DNA of 28,738 nucleotides, from NCBI GenBank assembly GCA_046483125.1, contig JAWODU010000070.1:1-28738 (forward strand). The letters run 5' to 3'. The stretch comes from JAWODU01 sp046483125. Its GTDB lineage: Bacteria; Verrucomicrobiota; Kiritimatiellia; UBA8416; JAWODU01. The translations under genes and the position numbers were made by a program. Below are positions 13,911 through 21,445 of the stretch, piece by piece. Position 1 is the stretch's first letter. The number at the start of each line of letters is the position of its first letter. The notes beneath the pieces are model-generated. The model worked only from the letters and a program-made list of their open reading frames with translations. It did no database searches and was not told the origin of the DNA.

Positions 13911-15403
13911 CCGAAGACGGCGCACTCAACATGCTGGCCGAAAAAGCCGAAGCCATTCTCAGCAACATACTCGGCAGAGCCGAACTCAGCGCCAGGGACA
14001 GGCTCGCTATCCCCCCGCAGGAAATGCCGTCACAGGATCCCGTATCCCGCCGCCGCAACATGAATGAAGTCGCCCTGGGGTACACTCCGGAACAGGCAAG
14101 AATCGAAGCACTGCGCTGTCTCCAGTGCAAAAACGCAAAATGCATAGAGGGTTGTCCCGTTCGCGTTGATATCCCGTCCTTTATCAAGGCCGTCGCCGAG
14201 GGCGATTTCCGGAAAGCCGCGGATATAATCAAAACCGACAATCTTCTTCCGGCGATTTCCGGCCGTGTCTGCCCGCAGGAAACCCAATGCCAGCTCCAAT
14301 GTACAGTGGGTAAATCTCTCAAGGACGTGGAAAAGGCCGTTTCCATAGGAAGGCTCGAACGCTTTACAGCCGACTGGGAACGCGAATCCGGCCGGAGCAG
14401 TGTTCCTGAGGTAAAGCCGCACACCGGTAAAAGGGTCGCCGTGGCGGGCAGCGGCCCCGGCGGACTTACCGCGGCCGCCGACCTCAGGCGAGCGGGACAC
14501 AGCGTCACCATACTCGAGGCCTTCCACAAGCCCGGCGGCGTACTGATTTACGGCATACCGGAGTTCCGGCTTCCCAAGGCAATCGTCCAGGCTGAAGTGG
14601 AAACGCTCAAGGCCATGGGTGTCGAGGTGAGATGCAACTTCGTCGTGGGCAGGACTCGCAGGCTCAGGGACCTCCTGGACAAGGACGGCTACGACGCCGT
14701 TTTCGTGGGAACCGGAGCGGGGTTGCCGAAATTCCTCGGTATTGAAGGCGAGAACCTCGTAGGTGTTTTCACCGCCAATGAATTTCTCACCAGGTCCAAT
14801 CTCATGAAGGCCTACGACCGCGAAAGAGCCGATACCCCGATAATCAGCGCGCGCAAAGTCGCGGTGCTCGGGGGCGGCAATGTGGCTATGGATTCAGCGA
14901 GAACAGCGCTCAGGCTCGGCGCCGAGGAAGTTCACATCGTGTACCGCCGAACCGAAAAGGAAATGCCGGCAAGGGCCGAAGAAGTCGCCCACGCCCGGGA
15001 AGAAGGAGTCATTTTCGACATCCTCCGAAACGCAAAGCGCATCCTGGGGGACGAATACGGCAGAGTTACCGCCATGGAATGCCTGAAGTACGAACTGGGG
15101 GAACCGGACGAATCCGGACGAAGAAGGCCCGTACCTATCCCGGACAGCGAGCTCACAATGGAAGTCGATACCGTGATTGTCGCCATAGGGAACGCTTCCA
15201 ACCCGTTGATAAAGAAAACCACTCCGGAAATCGAGACCAACACGCGGGGCAACATTGTGGTGGATAAAAACGGCAGAACGTCCATGGACCGCGTTTACGC
15301 GGGCGGCGACATAGTACTGGGCGCCGCGACTGTAATACTCGCCATGGGCGAAGGCCGGAAAGCCGCCGCCTCGATAAACAGACTGCTTTCCGGAGAAAAC
15401 TGA
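13907..15403 (+). CDS. nfnB: NfnB-type subunit (glutamate synthase small-subunit-like, NADPH-dependent)
   Basis: A 498-aa GltD-like flavoprotein. An N-terminal extension of about 60 residues leads to iron-sulfur cysteines C71, C74, C79, C83 (CLQCKNAKC, GCP) and C122, C128, C132. The FAD site is GSGPGG (181-186), and the second Rossmann motif LGGGNVAMDSA near 320-330 binds NADPH. The end has GNIVVDKNGRTSMDRVYAGGD. The partner nfnA overlaps upstream and no gltB follows, so NfnB is preferred over glutamate synthase small chain. In this operon it could pass the NADPH or NADH of the FolD step to or from ferredoxin, which the Por genes downstream also use. Last gene of the unit; the DUF192 gene converges 8 bases away. 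Confidence 0.88.
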   Translation: MTEDGALNMLAEKAEAILSNILGRAELSARDRLAIPPQEMPSQDPVSRRRNMNEVALGYTPEQARIEALRCLQCKNAKCIEGCPVRVDIPSFIKAVAEGDFRKAADIIKTDNLLPAISGRVCPQETQCQLQCTVGKSLKDVEKAVSIGRLERFTADWERESGRSSVPEVKPHTGKRVAVAGSGPGGLTAAADLRRAGHSVTILEAFHKPGGVLIYGIPEFRLPKAIVQAEVETLKAMGVEVRCNFVVGRTRRLRDLLDKDGYDAVFVGTGAGLPKFLGIEGENLVGVFTANEFLTRSNLMKAYDRERADTPIISARKVAVLGGGNVAMDSARTALRLGAEEVHIVYRRTEKEMPARAEEVAHAREEGVIFDILRNAKRILGDEYGRVTAMECLKYELGEPDESGRRRPVPIPDSELTMEVDTVIVAIGNASNPLIKKTTPEIETNTRGNIVVDKNGRTSMDRVYAGGDIVLGAATVILAMGEGRKAAASINRLLSGEN

Positions 15404-15411
15404 CCGGCCCG

Positions 15412-15873
15412 TCAGTCCGCAAACAAAACCCGGCCACCCACGGCAATGCCGAGTTCTTCAGCGGTCCCCCCCTTGACTTCAAGCGCGAACGAGGCCGGCC
15501 GCTTCGAAGTTACAGGTTTACGGCTCATCGGCTCGGTTTCCCGGGCAATATCGACTATTATTCCGTCCGCAGAAATAAACAGTATGTCAAGCGGTATGCA
15601 GGTGTTTTTCATCCAGAATGTCCTTGTTTCTTCATCGTCGTAGACAAAGAGCATGCCCTCTCCTTCCGCGAGATGTTCCACGTACATGAGCCCGATCTCC
15701 CGTTCCTCGGGGGTGTCCGCTATGTCAGCTTGAAACTTCGCCATCTCCCCCGCCGTCTCAATAAAGACACGCTTCCGCGAATTCGAGCCGGAGGAGCACG
15801 AAATTCCGGACATGGACAAACACATCAGAATCAAGAGGCATTGCCGGGCATGGATTTTTCCGTCGTTATACAT
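15412..15873 (-). CDS. DUF192 protein, probable lipoprotein
   Basis: A 153-aa protein whose last ~110 residues match DUF192: ADTPEEREIGLMYVE, GMLFVYDDEETRTFWMKNT (the F-x-M-x-N-T core), IPLDILFIS, then ALEVKGGTAEELGIAVGG. Function is unknown across the family. The start at 15873 gives a charged head (KIHAR), a hydrophobic stretch (CLLILMCLSMSG) and GISC at 23-26, an imperfect lipobox, so export and lipid anchoring at Cys26 is likely. The longer frame from 15963 would bury this signal under 30 residues. A GGGAAG ribosome binding site lies about nine bases upstream. Convergent with nfnB, divergent from the next gene. Confidence 0.8.
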   Translation of the reverse strand: MYNDGKIHARQCLLILMCLSMSGISCSSGSNSRKRVFIETAGEMAKFQADIADTPEEREIGLMYVEHLAEGEGMLFVYDDEETRTFWMKNTCIPLDILFISADGIIVDIARETEPMSRKPVTSKRPASFALEVKGGTAEELGIAVGGRVLFAD

Positions 15874-15956
15874 CCTAAAGTTCTTCCCTTTTTTTCCGCT
15901 CCTTGAGTTGATCTGCCGATTGTGATAAAAGCGGGTTCTGACAGTCAGTATAAAAT

Positions 15957-16589
15957 ATGGCAAGATTAATTAATACCGAAAAAGACTCCGCGCCCGGGCG
16001 CCAGCCCGGTCCGTCCACCGTATTTGTCGAAGGAATACCCTACAGCAACAGCGCGGCCAAATTCTGGTGTTCGCTTGCCGACGAAGTAGCGGAGGATTAT
16101 CCCCAATGCTCGCTGGTGGAACTTGAGGCCCCCGCCGCCGCCCCGCTCGGCCGGGAACACTTATTTCCCGTAACCGCCTTTGAAAAGGACCTGAAGGACC
16201 TCCTTGTTCACGGTTTTGATGAAGTGTTGCGCAGAACAATAGCCGAATTTGAAATAACGGGCCCCCCGGCGTGGGTGCATATACGACTGCTGGCCGAAGA
16301 CTCCGAAATCCTCGCCGGGGATCTCTCTGTGCACTGCCTGGATGCCGAAATCTTTCCCTTTCTGCTGGCCTGGCCCCTTAAATGGGCCCGCCTGCCCGAA
16401 TACCTCTGGAATAATGAGTTCGTGGAAGCCGAATTTCAGGCGCACGACCGGGCCAGGGGCCTGCTCTACAATTTTTCACTTTCAATCGCCAACATGCACC
16501 TCAGCGAAGGTCTTTTTCGGAGAACGGCGGCCCTGCAAAGCGACGTGTCAGAAGTCCCCGCGGAAACATCCGGCCGCCGAACTCGCTGA
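15957..16589 (+). CDS. Unrecognised protein, about 210 aa
   Basis: I do not recognise this family. It is cytoplasmic-looking, with no signal peptide or membrane helix. Features seen: an N-terminal disordered, Pro-rich 20 residues; VFVEGIPYSNSAAKFWCSLADEVAEDYP; an alternating hydrophobic strand-like stretch WVHIRLLAEDSEILAGDLSVH; and a Trp/Tyr-rich region FLLAWPLKWARLPEYLWNNEFVEAEF. Codon use resembles its neighbours, so it is probably a real gene. The start at 15957 has no clear ribosome binding site; AT-rich TATAAAATATGG surrounds it, so a leaderless start is possible. It sits alone between the DUF192 gene and the fba promoter. Confidence 0.55.
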   Translation: MARLINTEKDSAPGRQPGPSTVFVEGIPYSNSAAKFWCSLADEVAEDYPQCSLVELEAPAAAPLGREHLFPVTAFEKDLKDLLVHGFDEVLRRTIAEFEITGPPAWVHIRLLAEDSEILAGDLSVHCLDAEIFPFLLAWPLKWARLPEYLWNNEFVEAEFQAHDRARGLLYNFSLSIANMHLSEGLFRRTAALQSDVSEVPAETSGRRTR

Positions 16590-16633
16590 CCCGGCCGGAA
16601 AACGGGAAAATATTTATCTTTTTCATTACCTTG

Positions 16634-16662
16634 TTGACTGGTATCCGCGCGGGTAGTATGTT
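16634..16662 (+). promoter_or_regulatory. Candidate promoter of the fba-por-ATPase unit
   Basis: TTGACT (16634-16639), 17-bp spacer, TATGTT (16657-16662), 79 bases before the fba ATG. The resulting leader of about 70 nt contains a 7-bp hairpin (16689-16695 with 16702-16708, one G-U pair) ahead of the AAGGAGAAAGG ribosome binding site. Downstream genes to 28037 are separated by at most about 70 bases. Confidence 0.45.
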
Positions 16663-16741
16663 GCTCGGTTTACTTGTGGTTCATGCCCCGGCGGGAGCCG
16701 ACCTGCCGCGGTCAAATGCAAAAAAGGAGAAAGGTACAGCT

Positions 16742-17692
16742 ATGATCGTATCCCCTATTCCAATGTTTAAACACGCGTATGGAAAATTCGCACTCGGCGC
16801 CTACAACATCAATAACGCCGAGCAGGTCATGGGCCTTTTCAGAGGCAACATGGACAGCAAGGCCCCTTTCATGCTCCAGATATCCAAGGGCGCCAGAAGC
16901 TATACCGACAAACGCATACTTGAAGCCATGATCCGCGCCGCGGACGAAATTTTTCCCGACGCGCTGTTTGCCGTCCACCTGGACCACGGCAACGAAGAAG
17001 CCTGTATGGACTGCATTGAAAGCGGATTTTATTCTTCCGTCATGATTGACGCCAGCAAGGAGGAATTCGAGAAAAACGTCGAAATAACAAAACGGGTCGT
17101 GGACGCGGCTCACGCCAGGAACGTGGCCGTGGAAGCGGAACTCGGCCAGCTGGGCGGAGTCGAGGAGGACATAAAGGTGGACGAAGGAGACGCCCGTCTC
17201 ACGGACCCGCAACAGGTTGAGGATTTCGTAAAAAAAACGGGTTGCGACTGCCTGGCGTGCGCCATAGGAACGAGCCACGGCGCTTACAAGTTCAGCGGCA
17301 GTCAGAGCCTCCATTTCGACGTTATCCGGGACGTTCAGAAGCGTCTTCCCGCGTTTCCCCTGGTAATGCACGGCTCAAGTTCGGTTCCCCAGGAGGAAGT
17401 CAGGCGTATCAACGAAGCCGGCGGCGATCTCAAGGGAGCCAGAGGGGTATCTGAAGATGAAATCAGCAAGGCGGCCAAGATGGGGGTCACGAAAGTAAAT
17501 ATCGACACTGACGGCCGACTGGTATGGTGCCGCGTACACCGTGAAAGCTTCCGAGACAGCCCGGAAAACTTCGATCTCAGAAAACCCGGAAAAATCTTTA
17601 TAGAGGAATACGCCAAATATATCGTTCATAAGAATGAAGTACTTGGAAGCGCGGGGCATCTTGAAGACACCCGCGCCGCCGTCGGCAAATAG
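16742..17692 (+). CDS. fba: Class II fructose-bisphosphate aldolase
   Basis: A 316-aa zinc-dependent aldolase cleaving or forming fructose-1,6-bisphosphate. Motifs: FALGAYNINNAEQ (16-28), metal-binding HLDHG near 81-85, VEAELGQLGG near 130-139, GTSHGAYKF with a zinc His, VMHGSSSVP, and KVNIDTDGR near the phosphate site. The ATG at 16742 follows a strong AAGGAGAAAGG; a longer frame from 16631 would run through the promoter. The size is short for class II-A and close to the 310-330 aa group of PVC-like and other bacteria. It lies directly upstream of porGDAB and connects the fructose phosphates reached by the HPS/PHI pair to triose phosphates and pyruvate. Confidence 0.92.
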   Translation: MIVSPIPMFKHAYGKFALGAYNINNAEQVMGLFRGNMDSKAPFMLQISKGARSYTDKRILEAMIRAADEIFPDALFAVHLDHGNEEACMDCIESGFYSSVMIDASKEEFEKNVEITKRVVDAAHARNVAVEAELGQLGGVEEDIKVDEGDARLTDPQQVEDFVKKTGCDCLACAIGTSHGAYKFSGSQSLHFDVIRDVQKRLPAFPLVMHGSSSVPQEEVRRINEAGGDLKGARGVSEDEISKAAKMGVTKVNIDTDGRLVWCRVHRESFRDSPENFDLRKPGKIFIEEYAKYIVHKNEVLGSAGHLEDTRAAVGK

Positions 17693-17708
17693 CCGGTTTC
17701 TTCAATGG

Positions 17709-17746
17709 CCGGTTTCGGGACCGGAAAACCGGGTACGTTACGTACC
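17709..17746 (+). promoter_or_regulatory. Two adjacent hairpins in the fba-porG spacer
   Basis: CCGGTTT (17709-17715) pairs perfectly with AAACCGG (17726-17732), and GGTACG (17732-17737) with CGTACC (17741-17746) around a TTA loop. The second hairpin ends exactly where the porG ribosome binding site GAGGAG (17747-17752) begins. The 9-mer GCCGGTTTC also occurs upstream at 17692-17700. Likely an mRNA processing or translation-tuning element; no known riboswitch family recognised. Confidence 0.45.
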
Positions 17747-17759
17747 GAGGAGAAAACCT

Positions 17760-18335
17760 ATGTCAGATGAAATGTTGGAAATCCGGTGGCACGGACGGGG
17801 CGGACAGGGAGCCAAGACCGCGGCCCAGCTTGTGGCCCAGGTCGCTCTGAAAGAAGGCAAGCACAGCCAGGGCTTTCCGGAATACGGTCCTGAACGCATG
17901 GGTGCGCCCATCAGGGGATTCACCCGCATCAGCGAGGAGGATATTCATCTCCACTGCCCCATTGAACACCCGGACGTAGTTGTCGTACTGGACGATTCCC
18001 TTACTGAACTACCGCCGGTAACCGAATCGGTGGATAAAGACACGATTTTTATCATCAACACGGCCGCAACACCGGAGGAAATGGCAAAGAAACTGGGCAT
18101 GAAAGAAGCCAGGGTGTACTGTGTGGACGCCATGACCATTTCTATAGATGAACTCGGGCGGGCCATCCCCAACACGCCGATGATAGGTGCGCTCATCAAG
18201 GCTACGGACTGCATATCCCTTGACTCGATCAAGAAGAATATCAAAGACAAGTTCCTCAAGAAATTCGGGGATCGCATCGTAGAGGGTAATATCCGGGCTA
18301 TTGACCGGGCCTACGAGGAGGTGAAATCACAATGA
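17760..18335 (+). CDS. porG: 2-oxoacid (pyruvate):ferredoxin oxidoreductase, gamma subunit
   Basis: A 191-aa gamma subunit of the four-subunit PFOR type. The start MSDEMLEIRWHGRGGQGAKTAA shows the family hallmark GRGGQG near residues 12-17, followed by FPEYGPERMGAP and a CoA-site region. It follows a GAGGAG ribosome binding site; upstream in-frame codons would overlap fba. The complex oxidises pyruvate plus CoA to acetyl-CoA and CO2, reducing ferredoxin, in the cytoplasm of anaerobes, and can run in reverse for CO2 fixation. Gene order gamma-delta-alpha-beta is the common one. The stop overlaps porD (ATGA). Another 2-oxoacid substrate cannot be excluded. Confidence 0.9.
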   Translation: MSDEMLEIRWHGRGGQGAKTAAQLVAQVALKEGKHSQGFPEYGPERMGAPIRGFTRISEEDIHLHCPIEHPDVVVVLDDSLTELPPVTESVDKDTIFIINTAATPEEMAKKLGMKEARVYCVDAMTISIDELGRAIPNTPMIGALIKATDCISLDSIKKNIKDKFLKKFGDRIVEGNIRAIDRAYEEVKSQ

Positions 18336-18631
18336 GCGAAATCAAGAACTGGAAAGAAATGCCCATAGGGGGAATGATCACCGAGCCCGGCAACAGCGAG
18401 GAATACGAGACGGGGACCTGGAGAACCTACAGACCGGTGCATGTTCCCGAAAGATGCATCCACTGCCTCCGGTGCTGGATTCTCTGCCCCGATTCCGCCG
18501 TCAAGGTCGAAAACGGCAAAATGGCCGGCTTCGACTACGATCACTGCAAGGGTTGTGGTATCTGCGCGCGCGAATGCCCGGAGAAATGCCACGCCATCGA
18601 AATGAAGCTGGAGTCGGAGTTCAAGGATTAA
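18332..18631 (+). CDS. porD: Pyruvate:ferredoxin oxidoreductase, delta subunit (2x[4Fe-4S])
   Basis: A 99-aa ferredoxin-like subunit with two CxxCxxCxxxCP motifs: CIHCLRCWILCP (46-57) and CKGCGICARECP (73-84). The N-terminal TGTWRTYRPVH stretch is typical of Por delta. It relays electrons from the thiamine-diphosphate site in PorAB to ferredoxin. The start overlaps the porG stop by four bases, and the next gene follows after 37 bases. Confidence 0.92.
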   Translation: MSEIKNWKEMPIGGMITEPGNSEEYETGTWRTYRPVHVPERCIHCLRCWILCPDSAVKVENGKMAGFDYDHCKGCGICARECPEKCHAIEMKLESEFKD

Positions 18632-18668
18632 CCGATTCAGGAAGAATTAACCATAACGGAGTAACGAA

Positions 18669-19847
18669 ATGTCTACAAAACTGGCTCTTACCGGCAACGA
18701 CGCGGGCGCCGAAGCGCTGAAAGACGTCAACCCCGATGTCGCGGCCGTATTTCCCATAACGCCGCAGACGGAACTTATGCATAAGTTTTCTTCTTACGTT
18801 AATGATGGCGTCGTGGACACCGAACTCATTCCCGTGGAGTCCGAACACAGCGCCCAAAGCGCGTGTTTCGGAGCCGCCGCTTCGGGCGCCAGAACGATAA
18901 CCGCCACTTCCTCCCAGGGGCTGATGCTGATGTCGGAAATCTGCGCCATAACTTCTTCCACCAGGCTCCCGATAGTAATGCCCGTGGTAAACCGCGCTAT
19001 CAGCGGACCGATCAATATTCACTGCGATCACAGCGACGCCATGTTCCTTCGGGATTCCGGCTGGCTTCAGCTTTACTCGGAAAACGTTCAGGAAGTCTAC
19101 GACAACATCATACAGGCATTCCGCATAGCCGAACACGAGAACGTTCTTCTCCCCGTCATGGTATGTCTGGACGGGTTCATCCTGAGCCACACGATGGAGG
19201 GTCTCGAAGTGCTCGGCCGGGATGAAGCCCTCAAATTCGTTGGAGATTACCACCCGGCATTCAGCCTCCTTGACACCGAACACCCTATAAGCATCGGGCC
19301 TCTCCACCTTACGGATTATTACTTCGAATGCAGGCGGCAAATGGCCGAAGCAATGGAGAATTCACGTTCGGTGGTGCTGGATGTCGGAGCCGAATACGGA
19401 AAACTCACGGGGCGATCCTACGGGTTTTTCGAAAAATACATGCTGGAGGACGCCGAGGTCGCCATTGTGGCCCTGGGGTCGGCCGGCGGTACGGCCAAGG
19501 CCGCGGCTCAGCAGGCGCGCGACAAAGGTGTCAAGGCCGGCGTCATAAAGCTCAGGACCTTCCGTCCCTTCCCCGGCGAGGAGCTGGCCGAAGTCATTAA
19601 TGAAATCGGCGCGGCAGCGGTAATGGACAGGGCGATATCCTACGGGCTGAAAGGGGGACCGCTGTTTAACGAAATCCGTTCCTTCTGCGGCGGCTCCTGC
19701 AAACACCTTGTCAGTTACGTTTACGGGCTGGGCGGACGCGACATAAACGCCACTGAATTCGAAAGCATATTCAACAACCTTGCCGGAATGAAGAAATCCG
19801 GCAATACCGGAGAAACCTACAGGTATATCTGCCTTAGAGAAGACTAG
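18669..19847 (+). CDS. porA: Pyruvate:ferredoxin oxidoreductase, alpha subunit
   Basis: A 392-aa alpha subunit. Seen: LTGNDAGAEALKDVNPDVAAVFPITPQTEL (substrate-loop region with the YPITP-type motif), VESEHSAQSACFGAAASGA (thiamine activation Glu) and TATSSQGLMLMSE near 77-90. The length matches PorA (380-400 aa). It forms the catalytic core with PorB. GGAG lies eight bases upstream of the ATG. A 14-base gap separates it from porB. Confidence 0.93.
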   Translation: MSTKLALTGNDAGAEALKDVNPDVAAVFPITPQTELMHKFSSYVNDGVVDTELIPVESEHSAQSACFGAAASGARTITATSSQGLMLMSEICAITSSTRLPIVMPVVNRAISGPINIHCDHSDAMFLRDSGWLQLYSENVQEVYDNIIQAFRIAEHENVLLPVMVCLDGFILSHTMEGLEVLGRDEALKFVGDYHPAFSLLDTEHPISIGPLHLTDYYFECRRQMAEAMENSRSVVLDVGAEYGKLTGRSYGFFEKYMLEDAEVAIVALGSAGGTAKAAAQQARDKGVKAGVIKLRTFRPFPGEELAEVINEIGAAAVMDRAISYGLKGGPLFNEIRSFCGGSCKHLVSYVYGLGGRDINATEFESIFNNLAGMKKSGNTGETYRYICLRED

Positions 19848-19861
19848 CGGGGGACTGCAAC

Positions 19862-20797
19862 ATGGCTATCAATCTCAAGAAATTATCAGCTAATCCGGAA
19901 TTGCTCGCGGGAGGGCACAGGTCCTGTGCCGGGTGCGCCGCACCCGCAATACTGCGGCAGACTCTGCTCGTGGCCGGGTCCGATACCGTTATCGGTTTCG
20001 CCACCGGCTGTATGGAGGTATCTACAACTATCTACCCTTATACCTCATGGCGGGTCCCGTACGTGCATTGCGCCTTCGAAAATTCCGCCGCCACTCTCAG
20101 CGGCGCCGAATCGGCCTTCCGGGCTCTCAAACGCCTCGGCAGGATCCCTAAGGACAAAAAGATGAACTTCATCGCTTTCGGCGGTGACGGGGGAACGTAC
20201 GACATCGGTTTCCAGTCCCTCTCCGGAGCCATGGAACGAGGCCACAACATGCTCTACGTCTGTTACGACAACAACGCCTACATGAATACCGGCATTCAGC
20301 GTTCGAGCGCCACGCCCCGCGGCGCGGCCACGAACACCAGCCCGGCCGGCAAGGTAATACACGGCAAACAGCAGGAACGAAAAGACCTGACCGCGTGCAT
20401 GGTGGCCCACAATATTCCCTACGTTGCCCAGGCCTGTGTATCCAACCACATGGACTACATGCGCAAGGTAGAGCGCGCGCTTCAAGTCGAAGGACCGGCC
20501 TTCATTAATATCCTCCAGCCGTGCCACCGCGGCTGGCGGTGCAAGCCCGAAGATTCAATAGAGGTAGGCCGCGTCGCTGTTGAATCCCGCTACTGGCCGC
20601 TTTACGAAGTGGATAACGGCAAATGGAAGATAACCTACAAGCCGAAGAAGGAAGTACCGGTAGCGGAGTGGTTTAAACTGCAGGGGCGGTTTAAGCATAT
20701 CCTTAAGGACGAAAAGCTTCTGCAATGGCACCAGGATCGCGCGGACCGGAGATGGTCCGACCTGCTGGCAAAAGAGGAACAAACGGAGCAGAACTGA
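19862..20797 (+). CDS. porB: Pyruvate:ferredoxin oxidoreductase, beta subunit (thiamine diphosphate-binding)
   Basis: A 311-aa beta subunit. CAGCAAP (22-28) supplies two of the proximal 4Fe-4S cysteines with Cys50 (ATGCMEVS). The thiamine diphosphate/Mg site is GGDGGTYDIG (109-118) followed by CYDNNAYMNTGIQ. The conserved Cys in QPCHRGW completes the cluster. The C-terminal WPLYEVDNGKW matches full-length PorB. The atpE gene begins 12 bases later with its own GGGAG, so the PFOR and ATPase genes are probably one transcript. Confidence 0.93.
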   Translation: MAINLKKLSANPELLAGGHRSCAGCAAPAILRQTLLVAGSDTVIGFATGCMEVSTTIYPYTSWRVPYVHCAFENSAATLSGAESAFRALKRLGRIPKDKKMNFIAFGGDGGTYDIGFQSLSGAMERGHNMLYVCYDNNAYMNTGIQRSSATPRGAATNTSPAGKVIHGKQQERKDLTACMVAHNIPYVAQACVSNHMDYMRKVERALQVEGPAFINILQPCHRGWRCKPEDSIEVGRVAVESRYWPLYEVDNGKWKITYKPKKEVPVAEWFKLQGRFKHILKDEKLLQWHQDRADRRWSDLLAKEEQTEQN

Positions 20798-20809
20798 CGG
20801 GAGCGGGTC

Positions 20810-21445
20810 ATGGCCGAAGATCTTCAGAACCTGCTCGACCGCATACAAAAGGACGGTGTCGAGAAGGCGCAGTCTGAATCCGATAAAATAATCTCGGAAG
20901 CCAAGGATAAGGCGCACCGGATCGTTGACGAAGCCGAAACAAACGCGCAGGCCAAAACACAGAAAGCTGACAACGAAGCAAAGGCCTTCGCCGAGAGAAG
21001 CCGCAAATCACTCCGGCAGACTGCCAGGGACGTGATTCTTTCCGTTGAAGAAGTCCTGAACTCGGTAATCAGGGATATAGTCTCCTCGTCTGTGGAAGAG
21101 GCCCTTGACGCCGACACTCTGAAACAGATGCTCACGGACGTTGTCAAAGCCTACTGCGGTGACAAGTCCGGCGGCAAAAACATCGAGGTTCTGCTGAACC
21201 CCGACCAACGCGGGAAAATACAGGAATTTTTCACCGCCGAGTTGGGCAAACAGCTTAAGTCGGGCATGGAAATAAAACCGGACGACGGCATTATTTCCGG
21301 CTTCCGCGTTTCCATGCCGGAGGACAAGGTAGAGCACGATTTCACCGGCGAAGCCGTAGCCGAGGCCATGTGCGCGCTTCTGAGACCCAGGCTGGCGGCA
21401 ATCGTCAAAAAAGCCCTGCAAAAACACGATGTATCTGAACAATGA
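20810..21445 (+). CDS. atpE: V-type ATP synthase subunit E
   Basis: A 211-aa peripheral-stalk subunit. Residues 1-75 are a long charged helix (EKAQSESDKIISEAKDKAHRI and similar heptads), and the C-terminal half is a globular domain (IEVLLNPDQRGKIQEFF, GFRVSMPEDKVEHDF). It normally forms a stator with subunit G, but no G gene is seen here. First of the seven ATPase genes. The stop overlaps the DUF2764 start by ATGA. Confidence 0.85.
   Translation: MAEDLQNLLDRIQKDGVEKAQSESDKIISEAKDKAHRIVDEAETNAQAKTQKADNEAKAFAERSRKSLRQTARDVILSVEEVLNSVIRDIVSSSVEEALDADTLKQMLTDVVKAYCGDKSGGKNIEVLLNPDQRGKIQEFFTAELGKQLKSGMEIKPDDGIISGFRVSMPEDKVEHDFTGEAVAEAMCALLRPRLAAIVKKALQKHDVSEQ

Noticed and set aside
13907..15403. 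Reading nfnB as gltD and linking it to the gltB piece at the window end
   Set aside because: nfnB is overlapped by nfnA, is 13 kb from the gltB piece, and that piece is probably foreign to this contig.
15903..15931. TTGAGT-17-TAAAAG promoter before the unrecognised gene
   Set aside because: Only a partial match in an AT-rich spacer; I could not separate it from chance.
16631..16741. Upstream in-frame start for the aldolase
   Set aside because: It would run through the promoter-like site and lacks a ribosome binding site; the ATG at 16742 has a strong one and matches the family start.
18332..20797. Assigning the oxidoreductase to 2-oxoglutarate or branched-chain oxoacids
   Set aside because: The four-subunit order and motifs fit pyruvate best, though substrate cannot be proved from sequence.
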